DNA of 64,000 nt from Ruminococcus sp. (GTDB taxonomy: Bacteria > Bacillota > Clostridia > Oscillospirales > Acutalibacteraceae). Shown here piece after piece: positions 7,393-14,963 of the stretch (position 1 is its first letter; each line of letters starts with the position of its first letter). Made by a program: the position numbers and the translations under genes. The notes under the pieces were generated by a model. That model made no database searches and was not told the DNA's origin. It saw only the letters and a list, made by a program, of their open reading frames with translations. The stretch is from NCBI GenBank assembly GCA_017410265.1, contig JAFQRC010000004.1, forward strand, positions 62,001 to 126,000. Reading direction: 5' to 3'.

Positions 7393-8128
7393 TATAATAA
7401 CCCTGTTTCCCGAGATGATGGAAACGGTACTCAATGAGTCGATTATCGGCAGAGCACAAAAGAAGGGAGTGCTCGAGATACAGTGTCATCAGTTAAGAGA
7501 ATTTGCCTTTGATAAGCATCGACATGTCGACGATGCGCCTTACGGCGGGGGCAAGGGGATGCTGATGATGACAGAGCCGATTGCGCTATGTTTCGAAGAC
7601 ATCTGCAGTAAGCTTGACGAAAAGCCGTACTTTGTCTATATGTCGCCACAGGGGAATGTGCTGAGTCAAGAGAAGCTTGTTGATATTAGCTCGAAGCACA
7701 AAAATATCTGTGTGCTCTGCGGTCACTACGAGGGAGTTGACCAGAGAGTTATCGATGAGCTTGTTGATGAGGAGATTTCTATCGGTGATTATGTGCTGAC
7801 AGGAGGAGAGTTGCCGACTCTTGTTTTTGTTGACGCTTTAGCCAGAATGGAAAAGGGTGTGCTCTCGGAAGATGAGTGCTTTACTAAAGAGAGCCACTAC
7901 GACGGTTTGCTTGAATATCCTCAGTATACCCGTCCTCAGGTATGGAGGGGCAGAGAGGTGCCACAAGTGCTTTTGTCGGGTCACCACGAAAATGTTGACA
8001 AGTGGCGCAGAGAGCAAAGTATAGTCAATACTGCCAAAAAGCGTCCCGATATGATAGAAAAAGCTCAGCTTTCAGATGCCGAAAGAGAGCTTGCGCAGAG
8101 TATAATTGACTCGAAAAACAGCGACTAA
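7382..8128 (+). CDS. trmD: tRNA (guanine-N1-)-methyltransferase TrmD
   Basis: TrmD (248 aa) makes m1G37 in tRNAs, preventing +1 frameshifts. It is a SPOUT-fold enzyme. The knotted SAM site is seen as CGHYEGVDQRVID followed by EISIGDYVLTGGELPTLV, and the N-terminus MRIDIITLFPEMM and DAPYGGGKGMLM are signatures. It overlaps rimM, with which it is conserved. A 256-bp gap and a new promoter separate it from the next gene. Confidence 0.98.
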   Translation: MRIDIITLFPEMMETVLNESIIGRAQKKGVLEIQCHQLREFAFDKHRHVDDAPYGGGKGMLMMTEPIALCFEDICSKLDEKPYFVYMSPQGNVLSQEKLVDISSKHKNICVLCGHYEGVDQRVIDELVDEEISIGDYVLTGGELPTLVFVDALARMEKGVLSEDECFTKESHYDGLLEYPQYTRPQVWRGREVPQVLLSGHHENVDKWRREQSIVNTAKKRPDMIEKAQLSDAERELAQSIIDSKNSD

Positions 8129-8279
8129 AAGCTTTTTCAAACCTCAAATTATGCGAAAAGTGCGAGCTTGCCTTGTATGGTAAGCACAAAAAGTTTTCAA
8201 CATTTTAGCAGTTTTGCACAAAGAACAGGTTACTAAAAAAATACTTGTTATCTATCAAAACAAAAATGCAAAATCGCTG

Positions 8280-8308
8280 TTGACCAACGCTTTTTTTGTG
8301 GATATAAT
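8280..8308 (+). promoter_or_regulatory. Sigma-A promoter of the HPr gene
   Basis: -35 TTGACC (8280-8285), a 17-base spacer and -10 TATAAT (8303-8308), 77 bases before the HPr start codon. The rest of the 8129-8384 gap is AT-rich and shows nothing else I can name. Confidence 0.8.
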
Positions 8309-8384
8309 AGCAATAATCGAACAGATTGCCCTGTTCGTTATTTAGTAAACTAATTATTTTGCAAACACAAAGAGAGGGTTTAAA

Positions 8385-8648
8385 ATGTACACTAAGGAAG
8401 TTTTAGTTCAGAACAAAGCTGGCCTTCACGCTCGTCCAGCAACATTTTTTATTCAGAAAGCTAATGAGTTCAAGGCAACTGTATGGGTAGAGAAGGACGA
8501 GAGAAAGGTTAACGCTAAGAGCCTTCTCGGCGTACTTTCACTTGGCATTATCGGTGGCACAACAATCACTATCTATGCTGATGGTGCTGACGAGACAGAG
8601 GCTGTTGAGGGTCTTGTTGCTCTCGTAGAGTCTGGTTTTGCTGAATAA
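8385..8648 (+). CDS. ptsH: Phosphocarrier protein HPr
   Basis: HPr (87 aa) relays phosphate from enzyme I to sugar-specific EII proteins and, when phosphorylated on serine, is a CcpA co-repressor in Firmicutes. Both sites are present: His15 in NKAGLHARPA and Ser46 in VNAKSLLGVLSLG. His15 excludes a Crh-type protein. It stands alone, with its own promoter and terminator; enzyme I is not in the window. Ala- and Val-rich codon use (GCT, GTT) and a strong AGAGAGGG site suggest high expression. Confidence 0.95.
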   Translation: MYTKEVLVQNKAGLHARPATFFIQKANEFKATVWVEKDERKVNAKSLLGVLSLGIIGGTTITIYADGADETEAVEGLVALVESGFAE

Positions 8649-8672
8649 TTTTTCATATATTTCTGAATTTTG

Positions 8673-8699
8673 AGGCGGAGTGTATACTTCGCCTTTTTG
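8673..8699 (+). terminator. Rho-independent terminator after HPr
   Basis: Stem AGGCGGAGT / ACTTCGCCT (9 bp, one G-U) with a GTAT loop and TTTTTG tail. It makes the HPr gene monocistronic. The bases directly after it (about 8706-8729) share a segment with the 1119-1347 gap. Confidence 0.8.
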
Positions 8700-8805
8700 T
8701 TTTGTGCGCAGAGCAATGAGGCGTGATATTTTTTTCTTTACAAAGGGTATGTTTTACTTTATATTTAAAATGAGGTAAACTGTGAATAATACAGGAGGTG
8801 ATTTT

Positions 8806-10650
8806 GTGAACGAAAAGCTAAGTGAACTCAGAAAAAAAGCGATGGCTCTGCCGCTTTCTCCGGGTGTTTATATTATGAAAAACAAAAGCCGTGACATAAT
8901 ATATATCGGAAAGGCAAAGGCGTTGAAAAACCGCGTCAGCCAGTATTTCGGCTCACAGAATAACCATCCTGAAAAGGTCAGAAGAATGGTAGAAAATGTG
9001 GAGGACTTTGAGTATATTATCACCGATTCCGAGTTTGAAGCATTGATACTCGAGTGCAGTCTGATAAAACAGCACACCCCGAAATACAACATTCTTTTAA
9101 AAGACGACAAAGGCTACAGCTATGTCAAAGTAACAAACGAAGATTGGCGACGCATTTCCTATGTGCTCCAGAAGGGTGATGACGACTGCACCTACATTGG
9201 CCCGTACAAAAGCAGTTATTATGTCAAAAATAGCGTTGAGCAGGCACAGAAGATTTTTAAACTCCCGACATGTAATCGGAAATTTCCTCAGGATTTCAGA
9301 AAAGGCAGACCGTGCCTTAATTTTCATATAAAGCAGTGCTGTGCACCATGCACAGGCAGGGTGAAGCTCAAGGAGTATAATGAATATGTTGACGAAGCTC
9401 TCGGATTCTTAAAAGGCGGAGATGCGAAAACTATCAAGTTACTCACAGAGAAAATGCTTGAAGCGTCTGATAATCTCGACTTTGAGCGTGCGGCGAAAAT
9501 CCGCGACCAGATAAATTCGATAAAGAAGATGCGTGATAAGCAGAAGGTTGTCAATACCTCAGTAGAGGAGCAAGATATTATCGCCTTTGCGGGCAACTCA
9601 AAGAAAGGCTCGTTTGAGGTTTTTCGTTTTTCAGATGGACGACTTTTTGACAGAGAGAATTTCATCGTTGATGACCCCGGTGACGAGGGGAGTGCTCTGT
9701 CTGAGTTTGTCTTGCGTTACTATTCTATCCGCGAGGATATCCCGCGTTATGTTGTGGTCAGCAGTAAGCTTAGTGATGCAGAGGTTTTGGAGCAGTGGCT
9801 CACACAAAAAAGAGGTAAGAAAGCGTATATCAGTGTTCCACAGCGTGGAGAGCAGAAGCATCTTGTCGATATGTGCAGACAAAACGCTTTTGAAACTCTT
9901 GGACAGCAAGAGGGAATATCAGGCAGACAGTACGCGGTGCTCGAGGGCTTGCGCGATATGCTGGGACTCAAGGTTATTCCGTATTATATCGAATCTTATG
10001 ATATTTCTAACACAGCAGGTGCTGAGAATGTCGCGGGCATGATTGTTTTTGAAAACGGAAAGCCAAAAAAATCCGCGTACAAAAAGTTCAAGATAAAAAC
10101 ATTTTCGGGTCAGGACGACTACGGCTCAATGGCTGAGGTGCTCACCCGAAGATTTACTGAATATAAAAAAGCTAAAGAAGAGGGAGAAGACTCGGGCTTT
10201 TCTAAGCTCCCTGATTTGATTTTGCTTGACGGCGGTAAAGGTCAGGTGAGCGCGGTAAAACCCGTACTCCTTGATTTAGGAATAAATGTACCGCTTTTTG
10301 GTATGGTCAAAGATGACAAGCACCGCACCAGAGCGATTGTATCGGAAGATGGTGAAATTGAGATAAAACCTAACCAGAGTGTTTTCAGCTTCGTGACATC
10401 AGTCCAGGACGAGGTGCATCGATTTGCTATCGGATATCATCGACAAAGCAGAACTAAGTCGATGAAGTCGTCATCGCTTACGAATATCGATGGTATCGGT
10501 GAGGTTCGTGCAAAGGCGTTGCTCAAATATTTCAGAACAATTGAGAATATAAAGAACGCATCGCTAAAGGAGCTTGAAAGCGCTCCTAAAATGACGCATG
10601 ACAGCGCACTTTGTGTGTATAAGTATTATCACAGCGAGGAAAATATATGA
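8806..10650 (+). CDS. uvrC: UvrABC system protein C
   Basis: UvrC (614 aa) makes the two incisions in nucleotide excision repair. The GIY-YIG nuclease is residues about 10-95 (SPGVYIMKN...IIYIGKAK...LKNRVSQYF). The UvrB-interacting UVR motif is at about 200-235 (DFERAAKIRDQINSI), the RNase H-like nuclease with LILLDGGKGQVSA is at about 475, and the C-terminal HhH domain (IDGIGEVRAKALL) closes the protein. GTG 8806 is the likely start: GGAGGT lies six bases upstream, inside a longer in-frame reading from 8782. It overlaps rsmD by four bases. Confidence 0.97.
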   Translation: MNEKLSELRKKAMALPLSPGVYIMKNKSRDIIYIGKAKALKNRVSQYFGSQNNHPEKVRRMVENVEDFEYIITDSEFEALILECSLIKQHTPKYNILLKDDKGYSYVKVTNEDWRRISYVLQKGDDDCTYIGPYKSSYYVKNSVEQAQKIFKLPTCNRKFPQDFRKGRPCLNFHIKQCCAPCTGRVKLKEYNEYVDEALGFLKGGDAKTIKLLTEKMLEASDNLDFERAAKIRDQINSIKKMRDKQKVVNTSVEEQDIIAFAGNSKKGSFEVFRFSDGRLFDRENFIVDDPGDEGSALSEFVLRYYSIREDIPRYVVVSSKLSDAEVLEQWLTQKRGKKAYISVPQRGEQKHLVDMCRQNAFETLGQQEGISGRQYAVLEGLRDMLGLKVIPYYIESYDISNTAGAENVAGMIVFENGKPKKSAYKKFKIKTFSGQDDYGSMAEVLTRRFTEYKKAKEEGEDSGFSKLPDLILLDGGKGQVSAVKPVLLDLGINVPLFGMVKDDKHRTRAIVSEDGEIEIKPNQSVFSFVTSVQDEVHRFAIGYHRQSRTKSMKSSSLTNIDGIGEVRAKALLKYFRTIENIKNASLKELESAPKMTHDSALCVYKYYHSEENI

Positions 10651-11192
10651 GAGTAATAACAGGAAAAGCAAGAGGTCGGATTTTGGAAACCCTCAAGGGT
10701 GACGATGTAAGACCGACTACAGATAAAGTGAAAGAAGCAATTTTTTCGAGCATACAGTTTGAGCTTGAGGGAAGACACTTTTTAGACCTGTTTTCAGGGT
10801 GCGGACAGATGGGAATCGAGGCACTCTCCAGAGGATGCTCAACCGCTACATTTATTGATAGGAGCAAAGCCGCAATCAAGGTGATTGAGCGCAATTTATC
10901 GGTTACAAATTTGAAACAGTTTGCGAGAGTTTATAACGCTGATTCCTTGAGCTTTGCGAAAACGATGGGTGAAGAATACGACATAGTCTTTCTTGACCCG
11001 CCATATAACAAGGGGATTTTACAAGAAATTATGCCAATTGTTGCACAAAGAATGAAAAAAACCGGGGTTATTATTTGTGAAAGTGCATTAAATGATGAAA
11101 TATTACAAAAATATTACAAATTCACCCTTGACAGACAAAGAACCTATGGTAAAATAAAGGTAAGTATATATCGTCACGAGGACTATATATAG
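10647..11192 (+). CDS. rsmD: 16S rRNA (guanine966-N2)-methyltransferase RsmD
   Basis: RsmD (181 aa) methylates G966 of 16S rRNA. The start MRVITGKARGRILETLKGDDVRPTTDKVKEA is typical, motif I is DLFSGCGQMGIEALSRG and the catalytic motif is DPPY (about residue 120). The usual motif I G-SG-GIEA is slightly changed (GCGQMGIEA). It overlaps uvrC by four bases, and coaD follows after 30 bases; the rsmD-coaD pair is widely conserved. Confidence 0.96.
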   Translation: MRVITGKARGRILETLKGDDVRPTTDKVKEAIFSSIQFELEGRHFLDLFSGCGQMGIEALSRGCSTATFIDRSKAAIKVIERNLSVTNLKQFARVYNADSLSFAKTMGEEYDIVFLDPPYNKGILQEIMPIVAQRMKKTGVIICESALNDEILQKYYKFTLDRQRTYGKIKVSIYRHEDYI

Positions 11193-11222
11193 TGGTTCGT
11201 GATTTTTTCTTAGGGGGCCGTT

Positions 11223-11729
11223 ATGAATAACACTGTTATTTGCCCCGGCAGCTTTGACCCAGTGACGCTCGGACACATTGATATCATAAAAAGAGCGTCT
11301 AAAATGTTCGACAAGGTAATCGTTGCGGTACTTGTCAATATGTCAAAAACACCGAGCTTTTCTACTGAGGAGCGCATCGCTTTTCTCAAAGAAACTCTAG
11401 GTGACCTTGACAACATCGAGATAGTCGGTTTTTCCGGACTTCTGGCGGATTATGCCAGAGAGCGCGGAGCGAAGGCTGTCGTCAAGGGGCTCAGGGCGAT
11501 GTCGGATTTTGAATACGAATTTCAGATGGCGCTGACTAATAAAAAACTTAACCCTGAGCTTGATACGGTATTTCTGACTTCGGACTCACAGTATATGTAC
11601 CTGAGTTCGAGTATGGTCAAGCAGGTTGCTTCTTTAGGCGGAGATATCAGCTCTTTTGTTCCCGCCTCTATTCATGCGCAGGTTTATGAACGATTAAAAA
11701 CAGGAACTAGAAAGGAATTATTAAAATGA
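11223..11729 (+). CDS. coaD: Phosphopantetheine adenylyltransferase
   Basis: CoaD (168 aa) transfers AMP from ATP to 4'-phosphopantetheine, the penultimate step of coenzyme A synthesis. The nucleotidyltransferase motif is PGSFDPVTLGHIDII with the TxGH signature (TLGH), and the C-terminal SSSMVKQVASLGGDI is the ISSS(T/M)-type ATP-binding block. Length is typical. Its stop overlaps the start of the next gene (ATGA). Confidence 0.98.
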   Translation: MNNTVICPGSFDPVTLGHIDIIKRASKMFDKVIVAVLVNMSKTPSFSTEERIAFLKETLGDLDNIEIVGFSGLLADYARERGAKAVVKGLRAMSDFEYEFQMALTNKKLNPELDTVFLTSDSQYMYLSSSMVKQVASLGGDISSFVPASIHAQVYERLKTGTRKELLK

Positions 11730-12181
11730 GAGTGGATGAACTGATTAACGAATTGCAGGAGCTTGTTGCTGACGCTAAAACTGTTCCGCTTTCCGGCGGC
11801 AAGGTTATGGTTGAGGCTGAGAAGATTTACGATATCCTCGAAGAAATTCAGGATACTCTTCCTGCAGAAGTAAGACAGGCTAAGAACATTGTTGCTGACA
11901 GAGGTCAGATTATTGCGGAAGCTAAGAAAGAATCTGAGGACATCATCAGAGCTGCTGAAGATCGCAAGAAGGCTATGATTGAAGAATCTGAGATTATGCG
12001 CGCAGCTAAGGCTGAGGCTACAGAGCTTCTAAACGAAGTTAAGTCAAAGTCAGCTGAGATGCGTAAGGCTGCTAACGACTATGTCGAAAATATCATGAAG
12101 AAAACTGACGACGCTATCACAGCTCAGCTTACTGAGCTTCGAAAAACCCGCCAGAACTTAAGAATCACAAAGAAATCATAA
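11726..12181 (+). CDS. Coiled-coil protein of unknown function after coaD
   Basis: 151 aa, acidic and Ala/Lys/Glu-rich, predicted to be almost wholly helical. Residues about 55-145 form a long coiled coil (DRGQIIAEAKKESEDIIRAAEDRKK as the repeating style) that resembles ATP-synthase b-subunit or DivIVA-like rods, which explains the 'ATPase' label such proteins often get; no nucleotide-binding motif is present. It starts in the coaD stop (4-base overlap) and is followed by a terminator, so it belongs to the rsmD-coaD unit. The function is unknown. Confidence 0.85.
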   Translation: MRVDELINELQELVADAKTVPLSGGKVMVEAEKIYDILEEIQDTLPAEVRQAKNIVADRGQIIAEAKKESEDIIRAAEDRKKAMIEESEIMRAAKAEATELLNEVKSKSAEMRKAANDYVENIMKKTDDAITAQLTELRKTRQNLRITKKS

Positions 12182-12216
12182 TCAGTTTACCTGATTGCGA
12201 TTTTTATACAAAAAGT

Positions 12217-12246
12217 AAGGCTCCCTAGAGGGAGCCTTTTCTTTTT
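12217..12246 (+). terminator. Strong rho-independent terminator
   Basis: A perfect 10-bp stem AAGGCTCCCT / AGGGAGCCTT with a two-base AG loop, then TTCTTTTT. It separates the coaD unit from the mraZ cluster. Confidence 0.9.
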
Positions 12247-12358
12247 GTACGAATACCACTTTAAAGCAATTTTGGAGAGCTTTTCGCGTTTAAAACCAAT
12301 TTTCCACTTAAGAAGATTTCATTTTGTAAATTTTTTGTTATAAATCGTAACTTTTTTC

Positions 12359-12387
12359 TTGATTTTCTCCTGCATATAGTATATAAT
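12359..12387 (+). promoter_or_regulatory. Promoter of the mraZ division cluster
   Basis: -35 TTGATT (12359-12364), a 17-base spacer and a perfect -10 TATAAT (12382-12387). The MraZ-type repeat array begins nine bases after the -10 box, over the transcription start. Confidence 0.8.
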
Positions 12388-12395
12388 CGTTTTAT

Positions 12396-12431
12396 AAGTG
12401 GCACGAAGTGTCATTTTGTGGTACGAATTGG
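12396..12431 (+). promoter_or_regulatory. Four 10-bp-spaced repeats, probable MraZ operator
   Basis: AAGTGG (12396), AAGTGT (12406), TTGTGG (12416) and AATTGG (12426) start exactly 10 bases apart. In the first and third copies the matching extends to GTGG(C/T)ACGAA. Known MraZ boxes are short GTG-containing hexamers repeated at about one helical turn in the promoter of mraZ itself (AAAGTG[T/G]N3 in Mollicutes, TGGGN with N5 in E. coli). The position just downstream of the -10 box fits autorepression. The link to MraZ is inference; the repeats are plain in the sequence. Confidence 0.7.
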
Positions 12432-12456
12432 ACTAACAATCACGGGAGGTGGCAGG

Positions 12457-12876
12457 ATGTTCTCGGGTACTACTAACCAGACAATAGACTCAAAGGGCAG
12501 AATTATTCTGCCGTCTAAATTCAGAGAAGAGCTCGGCGATACTGTCTATGTTACAGCGGGCTTTGAAAACTGTGTGCAGATTTTGTCTGTGGAGCAGTTT
12601 GAGCATCTGCGTAATCAGATAAGAGAACTCCCTGCTGATAAGGCACTTTCTTTGCAGTATATTCTCGTTTCTCCTGCTACTGAAGTAGCTGTGAGCTCTC
12701 AGGGCAGAGTTATGATTGCCCAGAAGCTCAGAGAAGACGCTTCTCTTACTAAAGACATTGTTGTCGTCGGTATGGATACCCGTATTGAAGTGTGGGATAA
12801 AGAAAGCTTTGAAGAATTCATCGAAAAACAGAAGCGTGAGTCTGTCAAAGAGGCTCTTGAGCTTCTGAGACTGTGA
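12457..12876 (+). CDS. mraZ: Transcriptional regulator MraZ
   Basis: MraZ (139 aa) is an AbrB-like DNA-binding protein that represses its own division/cell-wall operon. Two copies of the fold are visible: MFSGTTNQTIDSKGRIILPSKFRE at the start and VAVSSQGRVMIAQKLRE near residue 80, each with the SxGRxxxPxxxR-type motif. ATG 12457 has a GGGAGG site and the family start MFSG; longer in-frame readings from 12418 would run through the operator. rsmH follows seven bases later, the conserved mraZ-rsmH pair. Confidence 0.97.
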   Translation: MFSGTTNQTIDSKGRIILPSKFREELGDTVYVTAGFENCVQILSVEQFEHLRNQIRELPADKALSLQYILVSPATEVAVSSQGRVMIAQKLREDASLTKDIVVVGMDTRIEVWDKESFEEFIEKQKRESVKEALELLRL

Positions 12877-12883
12877 GGAAAGA

Positions 12884-13807
12884 ATGAGCTTTTCACATAT
12901 TCCTGTTCTCCTCAGTGAAACTATCGACGGGCTTAATATAAACGAAAACGGAATTTATGTTGACGGTACAGCGGGTGGCGGTGGACATTCTGCCGAGATA
13001 TTGTCGCATTTAAAAGACGGAAAGCTTATTTCTATTGACCAGGACCCTGACGCTATCCGTCACGTCAAGGAGCGCTTTAAGGACAACCCTAATTCTTTGA
13101 TTATCAAGGGCAATTTCGGAGATATGAAAGAGCTGTTGAATTCAAGGGGTATTTACTGCGTTGACGGTGTTATGCTTGATATCGGTGTGTCATCGCATCA
13201 GCTCGATACCTCAGAGCGTGGCTTTTCATTTCACGAAGATGCACCTCTTGATATGAGAATGAGCCAGTCGGGTGAAAGTGCAGAGGATTTAGTCAATACT
13301 CTTTCTTACGCTGAGCTTGCGCGAATCATCAATAATTACGGCGAGGAGAAATTTGCTTCCTCCATCGCGAAAAATATAGTTAAATACAGAGAAGAAAAAA
13401 GAATAGAGACTACCTTAGAGCTCGCTGAAATTATCAAAAACAGCGTGCCTCAGAAGGTGAGAAGGGACGGACATCCTGCGAGAAAAACCTTTCAGGCATT
13501 AAGAATTGCCGTGAACCGCGAGCTTGAGGTGCTTGAAAAAGGTTTAGACGGGGCGTTTGAGCTTTTGTCAAAGGGCGGTAGACTCGCTGTTATCACCTTC
13601 CATTCGCTTGAAGACAGAATCGTAAAGCAGAAGATGGCTCACTGGTGCACAGGCTGCACCTGCCCTAAGGATTTTCCTGTTTGCGTCTGTGGCAACAAGC
13701 CTAAAGCAAAGCTTGTAAACCGCAAGCCGATTGTTGCAAATGAGCAGGAACTTATTGAGAATGTGCGCTCCAGAAGCGCTAAACTCAGAGTCTGCGAGAA
13801 GTTGTGA
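12884..13807 (+). CDS. rsmH: 16S rRNA (cytosine1402-N4)-methyltransferase RsmH
   Basis: RsmH/MraW (307 aa) methylates C1402 of 16S rRNA. The motifs are HIPVLLSETIDGL, the SAM loop DGTAGGGGHSAEIL, DIGVSSHQLD and, late in the protein, FHSLEDRIVKQ. A Cys cluster (CTGCTCPKDFPVCVC) precedes the C-terminus as in many Firmicutes homologues. Length is typical (about 310). Confidence 0.98.
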   Translation: MSFSHIPVLLSETIDGLNINENGIYVDGTAGGGGHSAEILSHLKDGKLISIDQDPDAIRHVKERFKDNPNSLIIKGNFGDMKELLNSRGIYCVDGVMLDIGVSSHQLDTSERGFSFHEDAPLDMRMSQSGESAEDLVNTLSYAELARIINNYGEEKFASSIAKNIVKYREEKRIETTLELAEIIKNSVPQKVRRDGHPARKTFQALRIAVNRELEVLEKGLDGAFELLSKGGRLAVITFHSLEDRIVKQKMAHWCTGCTCPKDFPVCVCGNKPKAKLVNRKPIVANEQELIENVRSRSAKLRVCEKL

Positions 13808-14221
13808 TTTTTGCACAAAAAACGGGTTTAATTCTTGTACAAAATAATAATAGTCAATTTTTCTATATGAGAGGGTAAATAATACCTATATTTGTAGCTA
13901 TTTACTATGGACTTTGACTATGCTCTATGGTAAAATGATAACAAAGTTGTAAACAATGTTACAAGCTCTTTTACCACACTATAAATTGTGATTATGTCGC
14001 GCACTCTGCGCAATATTGTGTGATATCACGGATGTCACGACAGCTTTTGAAGGGTTATTTTTCCTCTATGAAATTATAAATTATTTCAAAGCTGTAATTT
14101 TTTACAAAAGGCAGTTTTCGGCCCTGTGATTATGATTATTTTCTAATTTACATATCGCCTGAAAAACAGAAACCAAAAATTAAACAGAAACAGAAACCAA
14201 GAGAAAACATGGGGTGCTATT
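13808..14221 (+). other. 414-bp gap between rsmH and ftsL with several inverted repeats
   Basis: No credible gene. AT-rich sequence with short palindromes: GCGCA-CTC-TGCGC (about 13999-14011), GTGATATCAC (about 14020-14029), and a longer pair ACAGCTTT (14040-14047) / AAAGCTGT (14088-14095) whose loop holds GAAAT...ATTTC and is followed by AATTTTTT. The last resembles a long-looped terminator or attenuator. The bases just before ftsL are a purine/C-rich tract (repeated CAGAAAC). No convincing sigma-A promoter was found, though TTGACT occurs at 13914. Confidence 0.4.
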
Positions 14222-14770
14222 ATGGCTTACGATTATCGTAATTTGGCTTATGATTTGCGCTTGTTTGAGGAAGAGGAGATTTACTCTTCCGCTGTGAAAA
14301 CCCCTGAGAAAAAGCAAGAGAAGAAGCCAAAGACTAAAAAACAGAATACAGAGGTCGAGCTTCAGAAAAACGAAGGAAAGACAACCCACAAGCGTATCAA
14401 GCGCAGAAAAAACAACTTCCTCAACATTTCGTTGGCGGTTGTTTTCGCTGTAGCGATAGTCGCAACGGTCGGTCTGATTATCCACGGACAGGTTCAGCTG
14501 ACAGAGTTAAATCAGCAGATAGCTGCTGCTCAGGACACTTTAGAGGAGCAGCAGAGTCTGTATACTCAGCTTGAGATGAAGGTCGACGCGAGCATATCGA
14601 CAGCCGTGGTTGAAGAGTACGCTCAAAATAACCTTGGTATGACAAAGGTTGCGAATTCCCAGAAAGAGTTCGTCAGTCTTTCTAAGGGTGACAAGGTTGA
14701 GCTTACTATGGATGACAACAGCACGGTATTTGATGCTATAGCAGACGCGATTGCGTCGCTGTGGTCATAA
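14222..14770 (+). CDS. ftsL: FtsL-like cell-division protein
   Basis: 182-aa bitopic membrane protein in the ftsL position. Residues 1-65 are a long charged cytoplasmic region, about 68-90 a single membrane helix (NISLAVVFAVAIVATVGLII core), about 92-125 a coiled coil (QLTELNQQIAAAQDTLEEQQ), and about 130-145 the VEEYAQNNLGMTKV block typical of FtsL/septum-initiator proteins. FtsL joins DivIB and DivIC in the divisome and activates the FtsW-PBP pair. The GGGGTG site seven bases upstream sets the start. FtsL sequences diverge strongly, so the symbol rests on context and topology. Confidence 0.82.
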   Translation: MAYDYRNLAYDLRLFEEEEIYSSAVKTPEKKQEKKPKTKKQNTEVELQKNEGKTTHKRIKRRKNNFLNISLAVVFAVAIVATVGLIIHGQVQLTELNQQIAAAQDTLEEQQSLYTQLEMKVDASISTAVVEEYAQNNLGMTKVANSQKEFVSLSKGDKVELTMDDNSTVFDAIADAIASLWS

Positions 14771-14801
14771 GTATCAGCTACGGTTAATAGTATGTATAGA
14801 T

Positions 14802-14831
14802 AAGAGTTGAGATTTTGTCTTAACTCTTTTT
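14802..14831 (+). terminator. Terminator between ftsL and the PBP gene
   Basis: An 11-bp stem AAGAGTTGAGA / TCTTAACTCTT (one G-U) with loop TTTTG and a T-rich tail. It partly uncouples the mraZ-rsmH-ftsL transcript from the genes downstream, which must have another promoter in 14832-14963 (a TATGAT at 14934 is a possible -10). Confidence 0.75.
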
Positions 14832-14963
14832 CTGCTATTGTATGGGGTAAATTTTGAGCACTGATATCTCAAAAACTATCCTTTATTCACGCAAATTTGA
14901 TAAAATTTTCAGATAGTTTTCAGATTTATATGATATGATTTTTCGGAAAGGAGAGTGACTCTT

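Noticed and set aside
8385..8648. Crh (catabolite-repression HPr) reading of the HPr gene
   Set aside because: Crh lacks His15; here His15 and Ser46 are both present.
11726..12181. ATP-synthase b-subunit reading of the coiled-coil protein after coaD
   Set aside because: Resemblance is only the heptad-rich helix; there is no membrane segment and no atp genes nearby.
12182..12456. tRNA or rRNA genes in the longer gaps (also checked 13808-14221, 27899-28204, 32927-33365, 42594-43027)
   Set aside because: No cloverleaf with TTCRANY-type T-loop and CCA end, and no rRNA-like sequence was found by eye.
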